Below, piece after piece: positions 53,983 through 63,178 of a stretch of DNA of 64,000 nucleotides. The position numbers were made by a program, and so were the translations under genes. The first letter of the stretch is position 1, and each line of letters opens with the position of its first letter. The stretch is taken from positions 1 through 64,000 of the forward strand of contig DASP01000007.1 of the NCBI GenBank assembly GCA_002503825.1. The letters are read 5' to 3'. The notes under the pieces were generated by a model. The model searched no databases. It saw only the letters and a list, made by a program, of their open reading frames with translations, and was not told where the DNA came from. The DNA is from Methanoregulaceae archaeon UBA467. Its GTDB lineage: Archaea > Halobacteriota > Methanomicrobia > Methanomicrobiales > Methanospirillaceae.

Positions 53983-54293
53983 AAATCTGTATGATGAGCC
54001 GTCCGGAAGATGCATACTTTACGCCAGGGGCAGGCGCCCTGCCAGTTGAGGTAATGTGCATCCATTTCCGTAGAGCAAATTCACAAAAAACACCAGTCGG
54101 GATAATGAAGGCTGACGGTCTTCCTGCCGGCATGGAACAGTTATTCCGGGCAGCAGGACCTTATCCCGGGAATGGAACAGGGGTGCTGTCGTCTGCTGTT
54201 GCTGTATCAACAGGCGTCGATGCCTGCCCCGAACGAGAAGAAACTGGAAAAGCTGATCCTTTCCTTTCGCTCTGCCGGAGGAAGATACCATGA
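53973..54293 (+). pseudogene. trpF: Decayed trpF (phosphoribosylanthranilate isomerase) remnant
   Basis: At the place of trpF in the operon. One frame starts with an N-terminal TrpF-like stretch RVKICMMSRPEDAYFTPGAG (compare VKICG-TRPEDA in TrpF) and ends with GVDACPEREETGKADPFL, resembling the TrpF C-terminus (VD-SSGVE--PG-KD). Between them only ~65 residues remain where TrpF has ~150, and the barrel strands with the catalytic Asp and phosphate site are gone. No good start codon precedes RVKIC. The frame still runs into trpB with an ATGA overlap. Confidence 0.62.
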
Positions 54294-55462
54294 AAAAGGG
54301 AAGATTTGGAGATTTTGGCGGGCAATACGTGCCCGAAACCCTCATGGGGCCGCTCGAGGAACTTGAGGAGGCGTACCTGCAGTTTAAATGCGACCAGGGA
54401 TGTAAGAGTACCCTTGACCGTTTGCTGACTGAATATGCCGGAAGACCGACAAAACTGACATTCTGTAAAAATCTCTCTGACATTCTCGGGTGCCGGATAT
54501 ACCTCAAACGCGAGGACCTGCTTCACGGCGGGGCGCACAAAATAAACAATACCCTTGGACAGGCTATCCTCGCCCGTTATATGGGAAAAACACGCCTCAT
54601 CGCCGAGACCGGTGCCGGACAGCACGGGGTCGCCACGGCCATTGCAGGGGCAGTACTTGGGCTTCCGGTGGAGGTATACATGGGTGCGACCGATATTGCA
54701 CGTCAGCAGCTGAATGTATTCCGGATGCAGCTCCTCGGTGCAAAGGTGATACCGGTAAACAACGGGACAAAAACCTTAAAAGATGCAATAAACGAGGCTT
54801 TGAGGGACTGGGTTGCTAATGTGCGTGATACCCACTACCTGATCGGCTCGGTGGTAGGTCCCCATCCCTACCCGGAGATGGTAAGGGATTTCCAGTCAGT
54901 CATCGGTGTTGAGACCCGGGAACAGATACTGGAGCATGAAGGGCGTCTTCCTGATGCGATCGTCGCATGCGTAGGAGGTGGTTCCAACGCAATCGGCATC
55001 TTCCACCAGTTCATAAACGACCCCGTCAGGTTATTCGGGGTCGAAGCCGGCGGAAAAGGGCCGGGTCCGGGAGAACATGGCGCATCGCTCTGTGCAGGGA
55101 GCCACGGTGTCCTGCACGGAGCCTTCTCGTACCTGCTGCAGGACGGTGACGGCCAGGTCGCACCCACCCACAGCGTGTCTGCGGGCCTGGATTACCCGGG
55201 AGTCGGTCCGGAACACAGCATGCTCAAGGAAACGGGCAGGGTGCAGTATCATACCGTGTCCGATGAAGAGGCCCTTGATGCATTCTTCCTTCTCTCGAGG
55301 ACCGAGGGGATAATCCCGGCGCTGGAGTCGTCCCATGCAGTAGCCTATGCCGTGGAACTCTCCCGGGAATGCCGGAAGGACGATGTCATCGTGATCAACC
55401 TCTCGGGAAGAGGTGACAAGGACGTGCACGAGGTCGCACGGCTGAGGGGCGTGGCCATATGA
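54290..55462 (+). CDS. trpB: Tryptophan synthase beta subunit
   Basis: 390 residues, TrpB1 type. PLP lysine in KREDLLHGGAHKINN (~82-96), AETGAGQHGVATA, the Gly-rich phosphate site CVGGGSNAIG, and HSVSAGLDYPGVGPEH. It condenses indole with serine. N-terminus GRFGDFGGQYVPETLM is canonical. The ATG overlaps the trpF remnant's TGA, so the ancestral coupling is still visible. Partner TrpA follows. Confidence 0.97.
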   Translation: MKKGRFGDFGGQYVPETLMGPLEELEEAYLQFKCDQGCKSTLDRLLTEYAGRPTKLTFCKNLSDILGCRIYLKREDLLHGGAHKINNTLGQAILARYMGKTRLIAETGAGQHGVATAIAGAVLGLPVEVYMGATDIARQQLNVFRMQLLGAKVIPVNNGTKTLKDAINEALRDWVANVRDTHYLIGSVVGPHPYPEMVRDFQSVIGVETREQILEHEGRLPDAIVACVGGGSNAIGIFHQFINDPVRLFGVEAGGKGPGPGEHGASLCAGSHGVLHGAFSYLLQDGDGQVAPTHSVSAGLDYPGVGPEHSMLKETGRVQYHTVSDEEALDAFFLLSRTEGIIPALESSHAVAYAVELSRECRKDDVIVINLSGRGDKDVHEVARLRGVAI

Positions 55463-56274
55463 GCAGGATCGATCAGCTCTTCGGATCCCTCGACCGCCCG
55501 GCATTCATTGCATACCTGGTTGCCGGTTATCCTGACTTTGAGACGTCTCTCTCCGCTTCAGGGGCGTTGATTGATGCCGGGGCAGACATTCTTGAGATAG
55601 GAGTCCCGTTCAGCGATCCGCTTGCAGACGGGCCGACAATACAGCGTGCCCACCAGAGTGCGCTTGAGGGGGGGATGACACAGAACGGGGTATTTAATCT
55701 CGTGAAAGAGGTCCGCAGGGATTACACAACGCCGGTCGTGCTGCTCGCGTATGCTAACCATCTCATCGCAAGGGGAATTTCGCGTTTCTATGAGGACGCT
55801 GCCGCCGCAGGGGTTGACGGGGTGCTGGTAGTGGACATGCCGCCCGAAGAGTGCGAAGAAGCGCGTCTTAATGCGGAAAAGAATGCAATCGACCAGATAT
55901 TCATAATAGCACCGACGACACGCGACCATCGCCGGGACATGATCCTGCAAAAATCAGCAGGTTTCCTCTATCTCGTCTCGGTGCTGGGGGTAACGGGAGT
56001 GCGTCACAGGCTCTCTCCGGAGACCCTGGCGTTTGTCCGGGACCTGCGTTCGCATACACCGGTTCCGCTGGCGGTAGGCTTTGGGATATCCTCGCCCGAC
56101 CATGTCATGCCGCTCGCCGGTGCCGGTGCAGATGCCGTGATCGTCGGATCGGGAATTGTTGATATTATAGGGAGAAGCATCGCAGGACAACCGTCTGCGC
56201 ACGATGAACTGGCCGCATTTGCACGGGATATGCGGGAGGCATGTAACAATTGCAGTAAGATGAATCGATCCTGA
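55459..56274 (+). CDS. trpA: Tryptophan synthase alpha subunit
   Basis: 271 residues, TIM barrel. Catalytic region EIGVPFSDPLADGPTIQRAH (Glu ~48, Asp ~59), GVLVVDMPPEECEE and the phosphate site AVGFGISSPDHV. Releases indole from indole-3-glycerol phosphate for TrpB. ATGA overlap with trpB. Last gene of the trp operon. Confidence 0.96.
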   Translation: MSRIDQLFGSLDRPAFIAYLVAGYPDFETSLSASGALIDAGADILEIGVPFSDPLADGPTIQRAHQSALEGGMTQNGVFNLVKEVRRDYTTPVVLLAYANHLIARGISRFYEDAAAAGVDGVLVVDMPPEECEEARLNAEKNAIDQIFIIAPTTRDHRRDMILQKSAGFLYLVSVLGVTGVRHRLSPETLAFVRDLRSHTPVPLAVGFGISSPDHVMPLAGAGADAVIVGSGIVDIIGRSIAGQPSAHDELAAFARDMREACNNCSKMNRS

Positions 56275-56478
56275 ATGCAAATCCGGGCCATCCCAAAAAC
56301 GACTCCTCAAAATGATGGATAAAAGAGAGGGTTTTTCTTTCCCTCAAAGAGGTATTTTTATGGATGCCGAAGATGAGGCCCGGCATTCTCTTTGATTGCT
56401 TTACCAGAGTTCCGGACATTCCGGGCACTAATGATTTCATGGTGCGACTCCTGATATAATTCAGGAAGTGCGGGCTCC

Positions 56479-57537
56479 ATGAATCTACGTTCGGTGGCTC
56501 CGGCGACAAACGCTCTTCTGGCGGCGTTCCTGTTTGGAGCAAACGCCCCGCTGGCCAAGCTGGCGCTTTCGGATGTGCACCCGGTCATGATGGCGGCCTT
56601 CCTTTACCTCGGCTCCGGTCTCGGGTTAATCATATTGTGGGGAATAAAGAGAGGACTCGGAAGGAATGTTAATAAGGAGGCATTTCTCCAGGCGGGTGAC
56701 CTGAAATGGCTGGCAGGTGCAATACTGGCGGGCGGTGTCGCAGCCCCGATACTGCTGATGACCGGTCTTGCATCAACTCCTGCATCCACCGTTTCACTCC
56801 TGCTGGCATTTGAGGTTGTCGCGACAATAGTCCTTGCATACACGATCTTCCGTGAGCATATCGGACAACGGGTATGGGTTGCAACCGGCATAATCACTGC
56901 AGGCACGATAGTCCTCTCCTTTACACCCGGGGCCGTCCTGACTGTTTCTGCAGGTGCACTGGGGGTCATCGCCGCCTGTCTCCTCTGGGGACTTGACAAC
57001 AACCTTACCCGGGTTGTATCCCTCCGTGATCCGCTTACCATCACCATTATCAAGGGACTTGCTGCCGGCAGCGTCTCGTTTTGCATCGCCATCGGAATTC
57101 ATGCACCCGTACCGGGCATTCCTCTCGCCTTCACCGTCATGGCCCTCGGGTTTGTGACATACGGCCTGAGTATTTTCTTCTTTGTCAGATCGTTGCGGAC
57201 GCTTGGTGTTGCGAGGACCGGGGCGTATTTTTCTTCGGCGCCATTCATCGGGGCCATGCTCTCAGTCCTGATCTTCCATGAACTGCCCGGGGCCACATTC
57301 TTTATCGCACTCCCGATCCTGGCGACAGGCCTCGTTCTGCTTGCCGGAGAGGAGCATGTTCACCGTCACACGCACCTGGCACTCGTTCATGAACACCGCC
57401 ACCGGCACGATGATGGGCACCATCTTCACGATCACACAGGGGATGTCCCGGATGAGCATTCCCACCTGCACACCCATGATGATATGGAACATGCTCACCC
57501 CCATTTGCCGGATATCCACCACCGCCACGAAAAATGA
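56479..57537 (+). CDS. EamA (DMT) transporter with histidine-rich C-terminal tail
   Basis: 352 residues. Residues ~1-290 form about ten membrane helices in two EamA repeats (LLAAFLFGANAPLAKLAL, LLWGLDNNLTRVV). The last ~60 residues (~292-352) contain about 24 histidines, in patterns such as HEHRHRHDD and HHLHDHTG, and lie outside the membrane. His-rich tails are known in metal transporters and chaperones (Zn, Ni, Co). The tail may sense or buffer a metal; the transported substrate is unknown. Confidence 0.85.
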   Translation: MNLRSVAPATNALLAAFLFGANAPLAKLALSDVHPVMMAAFLYLGSGLGLIILWGIKRGLGRNVNKEAFLQAGDLKWLAGAILAGGVAAPILLMTGLASTPASTVSLLLAFEVVATIVLAYTIFREHIGQRVWVATGIITAGTIVLSFTPGAVLTVSAGALGVIAACLLWGLDNNLTRVVSLRDPLTITIIKGLAAGSVSFCIAIGIHAPVPGIPLAFTVMALGFVTYGLSIFFFVRSLRTLGVARTGAYFSSAPFIGAMLSVLIFHELPGATFFIALPILATGLVLLAGEEHVHRHTHLALVHEHRHRHDDGHHLHDHTGDVPDEHSHLHTHDDMEHAHPHLPDIHHRHEK

Positions 57538-57851
57538 CCTGGAATCTCCATTAGTTACAAAATCCGGGAAAACCTGCCCGGTTGAAATCCGTATGATAGG
57601 AAATGAACAAGAATAGTGAGGGACGGGGGGGTTTCAACGTACCCATAAAACCCGGTAAACAGTATATTCTGCCCCGTTCCGGAGGTCCCCTGCCCCGTGA
57701 CTTTTTCACGTGCGGAATACAGGCATGAACTGTATTTTAATCAGCCTGATTTTTAAAAAAAAGCATTATATTCCGTTCCAGCCCGGGTTTTTGCATCGAA
57801 ACCAACTATTATCGTGCACCTCGCCAAGTGTTCCTCTGAAGGTGACCGAGG

Positions 57852-58223
57852 ATGAAGAAACTTATCCTGATTCTCATTGGAATAATACTTGTAATGGCGC
57901 CGGTTTCAGCCTATTCGTCAGATTTATTCGACAACATGGTACCATTCAGCTACCCGTCCCTTGAATCCGCGTTTGCCGTCCCGGCATGGAAGACATGGGA
58001 GCCGCTTGCAGTCGCCAGTTATGACGAGGGTTTCAGGGTCCCGACATGGAAGAACTGGACCCCGTATGCTGTAAAGAGTTATGACGAGGGATTTAAGGTC
58101 CCGGCCTGGAAGAGCTGGACTCCGAACGCGGTGACAAATTATGAAGATGCGTTTAAAATACCAAAATACACCCCGATGAGCAAGCTCCTATGGGAGGACA
58201 TATACGGGTTCCCGCTTCACTGA
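57852..58223 (+). CDS. Small secreted repeat protein (PAWKxWTPxAV repeats)
   Basis: 123 residues. Signal peptide 1-20 (ends PVSAY). The mature protein has three tandem ~22-residue repeats at ~43-64, 65-86 and 87-108, consensus VPAWKxWTPxAVxSYDEGFK, with partial copies before and after (FAVPAW; FKIPKYTP). Tryptophans and Tyr/Phe are regularly spaced. Not a family I recognise. GGTGACCGAGG precedes the ATG. Alone between the EamA transporter and a convergent EFR1 gene. Confidence 0.75.
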   Translation: MKKLILILIGIILVMAPVSAYSSDLFDNMVPFSYPSLESAFAVPAWKTWEPLAVASYDEGFRVPTWKNWTPYAVKSYDEGFKVPAWKSWTPNAVTNYEDAFKIPKYTPMSKLLWEDIYGFPLH

Positions 58224-58335
58224 TTCCGGCCGGGAGTCAAAGTTGTGAACCTGTAAAACTCGTAAAGCCTGAAGAATGGTAGTAACCGAAGTAATCCCAC
58301 TCCTTATGCAGCGTGAAAATTCGGGATACCGAATA

Positions 58336-59139
58336 TTATTTTTTTTTCCCGTATTGTCCTTCAAGTTCCGCGATGCTGACGGAGGGGTTGTGGTACCTTG
58401 GTCGTTTCGCGGTATGCGGACCTGCCTGGATCGCTCCTGCAGGGCATAGATGGATACACCCACAACACACTTCGCACCTGTCTTTCCAGACGGGCTTCCC
58501 CTGAACCAAATCGATATTGCCCGTCGGACAGACCTTTACACAACTTCCACAGGAGGTACAGGCACTGGTAACAGTAAATTTCCGGGCCTTCTTCCGGGCA
58601 TGGGTGGTAAACCAGGGATATGCCACGGCATGGAAAAGCCGGCCGGGAAAAGCCCCGGGTATGTCCCGGTGTTCGCAGCGTCCGATGATGGGAATTATCC
58701 CCATGACCTCGTTATCAGCCGATTCAAGGAGATCTACCTGTTTTGTTCCGGTTGGTGATCCGTACATCAAAATATAATTACCTGGCATTTTTACCGCAAA
58801 TCCGGCATCCAGCCCGCGTCCATGCTGTTTCCTGATGAGTTTGTCTAGCTGCCGTAAGGCCGGACCGCTACCGCTTCCACCAAATGTGACAATAGCAAAT
58901 GTATAACGAACGCGGGAGTAATCAAGTCTGCCGACGAATTCAGCGACCATCATGGGCACACCCGTAAAATAAACCGGACAGACAATACCTACGCGTTCCC
59001 CGGCGGGAGTAATTTCTCCGGGGGTATCCTGCAGCGATGCAACCGGAACAATCTCACAGTCACCCAGTGTGGCAGCGATCTTCTTTGCAACGGCAAGCGA
59101 ATTGCCGGTACCACTGAAATAATAAATAACGGTCTTCAT
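58336..59139 (-). CDS. EFR1-family flavodoxin-ferredoxin protein
   Basis: 267 residues. N-terminal flavodoxin-like domain with FMN site YYFSGTGNSLAVAKK (~6-20), then a C-terminal 2x[4Fe-4S] ferredoxin domain with CTSCGSCVKVCPTGNI and CEVCCGCIHLCPAGAI (~193-240). EFR1 proteins are electron carriers common in anaerobes. No partner enzyme is adjacent. Confidence 0.9.
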   Translation of the reverse strand: MKTVIYYFSGTGNSLAVAKKIAATLGDCEIVPVASLQDTPGEITPAGERVGIVCPVYFTGVPMMVAEFVGRLDYSRVRYTFAIVTFGGSGSGPALRQLDKLIRKQHGRGLDAGFAVKMPGNYILMYGSPTGTKQVDLLESADNEVMGIIPIIGRCEHRDIPGAFPGRLFHAVAYPWFTTHARKKARKFTVTSACTSCGSCVKVCPTGNIDLVQGKPVWKDRCEVCCGCIHLCPAGAIQAGPHTAKRPRYHNPSVSIAELEGQYGKKK

Positions 59140-59352
59140 GGCAATCCCTAATTTTGTAAAATTTACGTATTCTTACGAGCTAACTTGAAGGTTCCTACGA
59201 AAAAGGTTGTGATTTGAAATTTTATCGCCAGATCAGGCCAGGTGGTGGCTGAAGGCGGTCACAGGGGAGGGGAAAAACCCAAGGTTTACCTTGTCCGTAC
59301 ATTCTCTGAAAAAAGAGGATTTTTCTTTTACAATTGGTTCAAAGCAGCCGTT

Positions 59353-59865
59353 TTATTGCGTGAAGGTCAGCACACTCCCCAGGTTATCCCTCATGGTCAG
59401 GGTTGTCGGGTTGACGACAGAGTAACTCGTGACCTCCTGCAGGACCTCCAGGTACTGGGTCTCCATGCTGCTCGTGCTCTCACAGTACATCATCGTTGAA
59501 ATGATTGGCCCGATAGCGATGTCTTTTCCATATGCGCTCACTCCGCCGCTTATGGTGTACTGCGAGCTGTATACGTTGCACCCGCCGTTGCCGCCGAGGT
59601 TGCCCTGGTCGTCAAAGGTTGCGGTAATCGGAGAGTTGAATGTAAACAAGGGTGCAGTTCCACCCTGCAGTGCAATCTCTTTCAGGGACCATGTTCCGAG
59701 CAGATCGGGGTCGATGATCGGAGCGGGAGGTGTTATGACAGCCATTGTTTCGGGAGGTGTCGGTGTCGCGGTCGGAGTTGCCGGTGCTGCCGGCTGGCTT
59801 GTACACCCTGCAACAAGGAGGGCGAACACTACACAGGCGATAATCAAGAAGATACGTTCTTTCAT
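59353..59865 (-). CDS. META-domain lipoprotein (HslJ-like)
   Basis: 170 residues. Lipobox LLVAGC at ~residue 21, followed by a Pro/Thr-rich linker (~25-50) and a META domain (~58-165: GTWSLKEIALQGG, FDDQGNLGGNGGCNVYSSQY, GPIISTMMYCESTS, LTMRDN). META domains occur in bacterial HslJ and many archaeal surface lipoproteins; function unclear. No ribosome binding site could be clearly assigned, but the N-terminus is a good signal. Confidence 0.85.
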   Translation of the reverse strand: MKERIFLIIACVVFALLVAGCTSQPAAPATPTATPTPPETMAVITPPAPIIDPDLLGTWSLKEIALQGGTAPLFTFNSPITATFDDQGNLGGNGGCNVYSSQYTISGGVSAYGKDIAIGPIISTMMYCESTSSMETQYLEVLQEVTSYSVVNPTTLTMRDNLGSVLTFTQ

Positions 59866-60429
59866 ACTTCAAAATTATCGTAAATGTTTTTTAGGTTTGT
59901 GGTTCAGGGGGGCGGAGTATGATTCCTTCTTGGTATATCGTAGGTGCGATCACGTCAATTACGGTCAAAGTGTGTTATATCTCCGAATATTACTGGAGCG
60001 GATGCGTTGTGTTTAACAAGAGCCTGCATATTTCCGGCACTTCAAGAGGAAGGGCATGACGGGAACACAATCGGGAGGGCTAACTGCTCCTGAAAAAGGC
60101 TTGCAGGGATCGGTATCGGTGAACTATCTGAGAAATAGACCGGGAGAGGAAGCAATAGCTGAATAAGGCCAACCCGCTCTTAGCCAAGGGAGAGAGACGG
60201 GCGAGGGATCGGGGTCCCGGCCTCCTCCATGCTATGACACAATACTTCGTTCCGGTTGACAATGGACATGCTAACAGCATAGAGAACAGTCTTCTCTGCT
60301 ATCTCCTTCGAAGTCAGCACTTCACCACCCCCCGTCCGGCCAGAACCCCCACACGCAGGACACGGCTCGGGGACCCGGCGTTTCCGGAAGATTAAAAGAC
60401 GAAAATCCACCATTTTAAACTGATTGATT
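59866..60429. other. Intergenic, one weak open frame only
   Basis: About 560 bases. A minus-strand frame at 60180-60413 has a CPACGGSGR motif like a DnaJ zinc knuckle but only one such motif, no ribosome binding site and an otherwise unremarkable sequence. No gene is called. Confidence 0.4.
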
Positions 60430-60942
60430 ATGACAAATACGGAGGGATTAATTTTTGTTTATTTTATTTTTTACTTTTTTGGAGGTGTTATCGGTGCGCT
60501 TTCTCTTACCGCGGGCTATTACTTACTGCGGCATATCGGAAATCCTCTAATCGGCCTTATAATTCTAATAACAGGAATGGTTATTAACTGGGTCTATGCT
60601 ATGCAGGTTGATGCACCGATGATGATTGCCGCATCAATATTACTTGGGATTCCAATGGCGGTACTGGTTCCGCAATATGTCTTCCATTCTGGCTATAAAC
60701 TTATAAAGGGATTTTCTAGAGTCCTTATATGTTACAGCCTGATCGGGATTTTAGGTGCAATTCTTCCATTTATATTTATTATTTCTGGACTTTCAATGAG
60801 TCCTTTCTTTTTTTGGCATACCCCATTTTCCAACGGGCTCGTTTATTTTTGTCTTATGGCCGGAATCATCGGTATCGCTACACTGATATTTTGGATCATG
60901 AATCATCTTGAAACAAAAAGGGGAGAATTACATACGAATTAA
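60430..60942 (+). CDS. Membrane protein of unknown function
   Basis: 170 residues from ATG 60430. Five hydrophobic segments (~7-30, 37-55, 59-80, 95-125, 135-158), ending in a charged tail. AT-rich compared with neighbours, and no family recognised. The first segment is aromatic rich (FVYFIFYFFGG). A real gene is likely from the regular membrane topology, but it could be a recently acquired gene. Confidence 0.6.
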   Translation: MTNTEGLIFVYFIFYFFGGVIGALSLTAGYYLLRHIGNPLIGLIILITGMVINWVYAMQVDAPMMIAASILLGIPMAVLVPQYVFHSGYKLIKGFSRVLICYSLIGILGAILPFIFIISGLSMSPFFFWHTPFSNGLVYFCLMAGIIGIATLIFWIMNHLETKRGELHTN

Positions 60943-61225
60943 CAAGCAGTGGGGTAAGGATCAGTGGATTTTTCGAATTATCAGACTTATTCAATTTCGT
61001 TTCATTAAAGGGGCGGTGGCCCGTGCGGCTGGGGGGTCCGCGACCCCTCCGAGAAGCACAACACCCGTAAATAAAAACGCCATTGCTTCCACATCAGCGT
61101 TATTGGACACCATGAAAACAGCGCCGAAGTAATACAGCCACAAATCTTATCTGAAATACTTCAGACATGCAAAAAAGCTTGCAAAAATCAGTAATAAAAC
61201 AAGGGCATCAAACTCTCGAAAAAGA

Positions 61226-61335
61226 TGCTGCGGACGGGATCCGAACCCGCGACCTCCAGATATCTCAGATGCTGGCGCCTCGAATTGCTCAAAACCCTAT
61301 GAGTCTGGCGCCCTAACCAACTAGGCCACCGCAGC
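61226..61335 (-). tRNA. tRNA-Met (anticodon CAT) with a 36-base intron
   Basis: Read on the minus strand: acceptor GCTGCGG pairs with CCGCAGC, discriminator A; exon 1 is 61335-61298 ending CCAGA-CTCATA, intron 61297-61262, exon 2 restarts A-TCTGG at 61261. The intron sits at position 37/38, as is common for archaeal elongator tRNA-Met. The CAT anticodon could also belong to tRNA-Ile2 (modified C34), which cannot be ruled out by eye. CCA not encoded. Confidence 0.9.
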
Positions 61336-61699
61336 ATAATAAAAACGCTTCGAGCGGACTTAAATGTTCTGATATTCGAATCAATCATTCCCTTTAAAGA
61401 CCGGAATTCAGGGTTATCCGGGCCGTCCTGAAGTCATGACCCCGATAATGCCGCATACAGTTGATCAGCCTGTGAATTCCGACTGCAGAATCGGGTTCAA
61501 AAATCATGCTGAAATGCATAGCAGCGGTCCCGAAACATACTGAACTGCATAACCCGGGTAAGGAACACGATTTTATCAAAGGGGGGCCGGATTGGAAGCA
61601 CTGCCCCGGTACCTGAAGAACCGGTACGTGACGGGGACGTAATCCGGGAACCTTATGCAGAATCACGAAACGCAAAAAAATAAAAAGAAATTACTCTGA
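61336..61699. other. Intergenic, no supported gene
   Basis: About 360 bases between tRNA-Met and the end of pycA. Only short shadow frames; a T-rich stretch just after the pycA stop (minus strand) may terminate that operon. Confidence 0.45.
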
Positions 61700-63178
61700 T
61701 CAGGCCTTCTTCTGGCTCTGGATATAGACGTTCACCGCTCCGGTGATCGCCGCGACCTCTTTTCCCTGCCGGAGCGATGCCGCAAGGGTATGGATACGCG
61801 TCTCTTCCTCCCGCACGTACCGGTTGAGCGTCTTTAGGATATGCTCCTCCTGCAGGAAGTGGGTATGGGTGTTCCCGTCCACAAAGTGCTGGTTATGCAT
61901 GATCGCGTGGTGGAGGGGGACGGTCGTCTTGACCCCGATGATGACATACTCGTAGATCGCACGCCTCATCCGGGCAATTGCCTCCGTGCGGTCCATACCC
62001 CATGCACAGAGCTTGGATATCATTGAATCGTAATTGGGCGGGATGGTATATCCCATGTGGATACCGCTGTCCACCCGCATCCCCGGTCCGCCCGGTGAAC
62101 GGTACCGCACGATCTTCCCGGGATCTGCGGCGAAATTGTTGAGCGGGTCTTCTGCGTTGATACGGCATTCGATCGCATGACCCCTGATGCTGATATCCTC
62201 CTGCCCGAACGGGAGCGAATCCCCTGCGGCAATCGAGATCTGTTTTTTCACGATGTCAAGGCCTGTGATCAGCTCGGTCACCGTGTGCTCCACCTGCAGG
62301 CGGGTGTTCATCTCCATGAAATAGTAGTTGCCATCGGAATACAGGAATTCCACTGTTCCCGCATTGGTGTAATCCGAGGCCTTTGCAACCGCGATTGCCG
62401 ATGCCGCCATCCGGTCCCGGAGTTCAGGCGTCATGATAGGGCAGGGTGCCTCTTCGACGAGCTTCTGGTGACGCCGCTGGATTGAGCACTCGCGGTCATA
62501 GAGGTGGACGATATTCCCGTGCTCATCGGCGAGGAGCTGGAACTCAATATGACGGGGTTTGACAAGGTATTTCTCGAGAAATACCGTGGCATCGCCAAAG
62601 GCGGATTCTGCAATGCGCATCCCTGCGGCGATTGCTTCCTCCAGCGTTTTTTCGTCGCTGACGATCTGCATGCCTATCCCGCCGCCGCCGGCGCTTGCCT
62701 TGACAATCACCGGGTACCCGATATCAGCCGCGATTTTCTTTGCATCCCCGATATCCCTGACGCCGCCCTCGGTACCGGGCACTACCGGCACACCGGCATC
62801 CCGCATCGTCTGCTTGCTCTCGATCTTCGAGCCCATCGCCCTGATGGTCTTCCATGACGGCCCGATGAATGTGACCCCTTCATCAGTGCACCGCTTTGCA
62901 AATTTGTGATTTTCCGCAAGAAACCCATACCCCGGATGTATGGCTTCACTCCCGGATTTTCTGGCAATGTCGACGATCCGGTCAATATTGAGATAGCTTT
63001 TCGACGGCGGCGCCTCTCCGACATGGAATGCCTCGTCTGCATATTTGACGTGAAGGGCGTCCTTATCGGCCGTGGAATAGATGGCTACCGTTTCGATATT
63101 GAGTTCCTTGCAGGCCCTCATAACCCTGATGGCGATTTCGCCGCGATTTGCAATCAGTATTTTATCGAAATATTTCAT
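61700..63178 (-). CDS. pycA: Pyruvate carboxylase subunit A (biotin carboxylase)
   Basis: 492 residues, full-length biotin carboxylase. ATP-grasp motifs: FDKILIANRGEIAIRVMRA at the N-terminus, KASAGGGGIGMQIV, REC(S)IQRRHQK, FMEMNTRLQVEHTVTE, and RINAEDPLNNFAADPG. With subunit B it carboxylates pyruvate to oxaloacetate, feeding biosynthesis. Its ATG overlaps the pycB stop (ATGA), so the order is pycB-pycA, the reverse of Methanosarcina. Confidence 0.95.
   Translation of the reverse strand: MKYFDKILIANRGEIAIRVMRACKELNIETVAIYSTADKDALHVKYADEAFHVGEAPPSKSYLNIDRIVDIARKSGSEAIHPGYGFLAENHKFAKRCTDEGVTFIGPSWKTIRAMGSKIESKQTMRDAGVPVVPGTEGGVRDIGDAKKIAADIGYPVIVKASAGGGGIGMQIVSDEKTLEEAIAAGMRIAESAFGDATVFLEKYLVKPRHIEFQLLADEHGNIVHLYDRECSIQRRHQKLVEEAPCPIMTPELRDRMAASAIAVAKASDYTNAGTVEFLYSDGNYYFMEMNTRLQVEHTVTELITGLDIVKKQISIAAGDSLPFGQEDISIRGHAIECRINAEDPLNNFAADPGKIVRYRSPGGPGMRVDSGIHMGYTIPPNYDSMISKLCAWGMDRTEAIARMRRAIYEYVIIGVKTTVPLHHAIMHNQHFVDGNTHTHFLQEEHILKTLNRYVREEETRIHTLAASLRQGKEVAAITGAVNVYIQSQKKA

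Noticed and set aside
60180..60413. Minus-strand frame with a CPACGGSGR zinc-knuckle-like motif
   Set aside because: Only one such motif, no ribosome binding site, no wider similarity; chance occurrence is likely.
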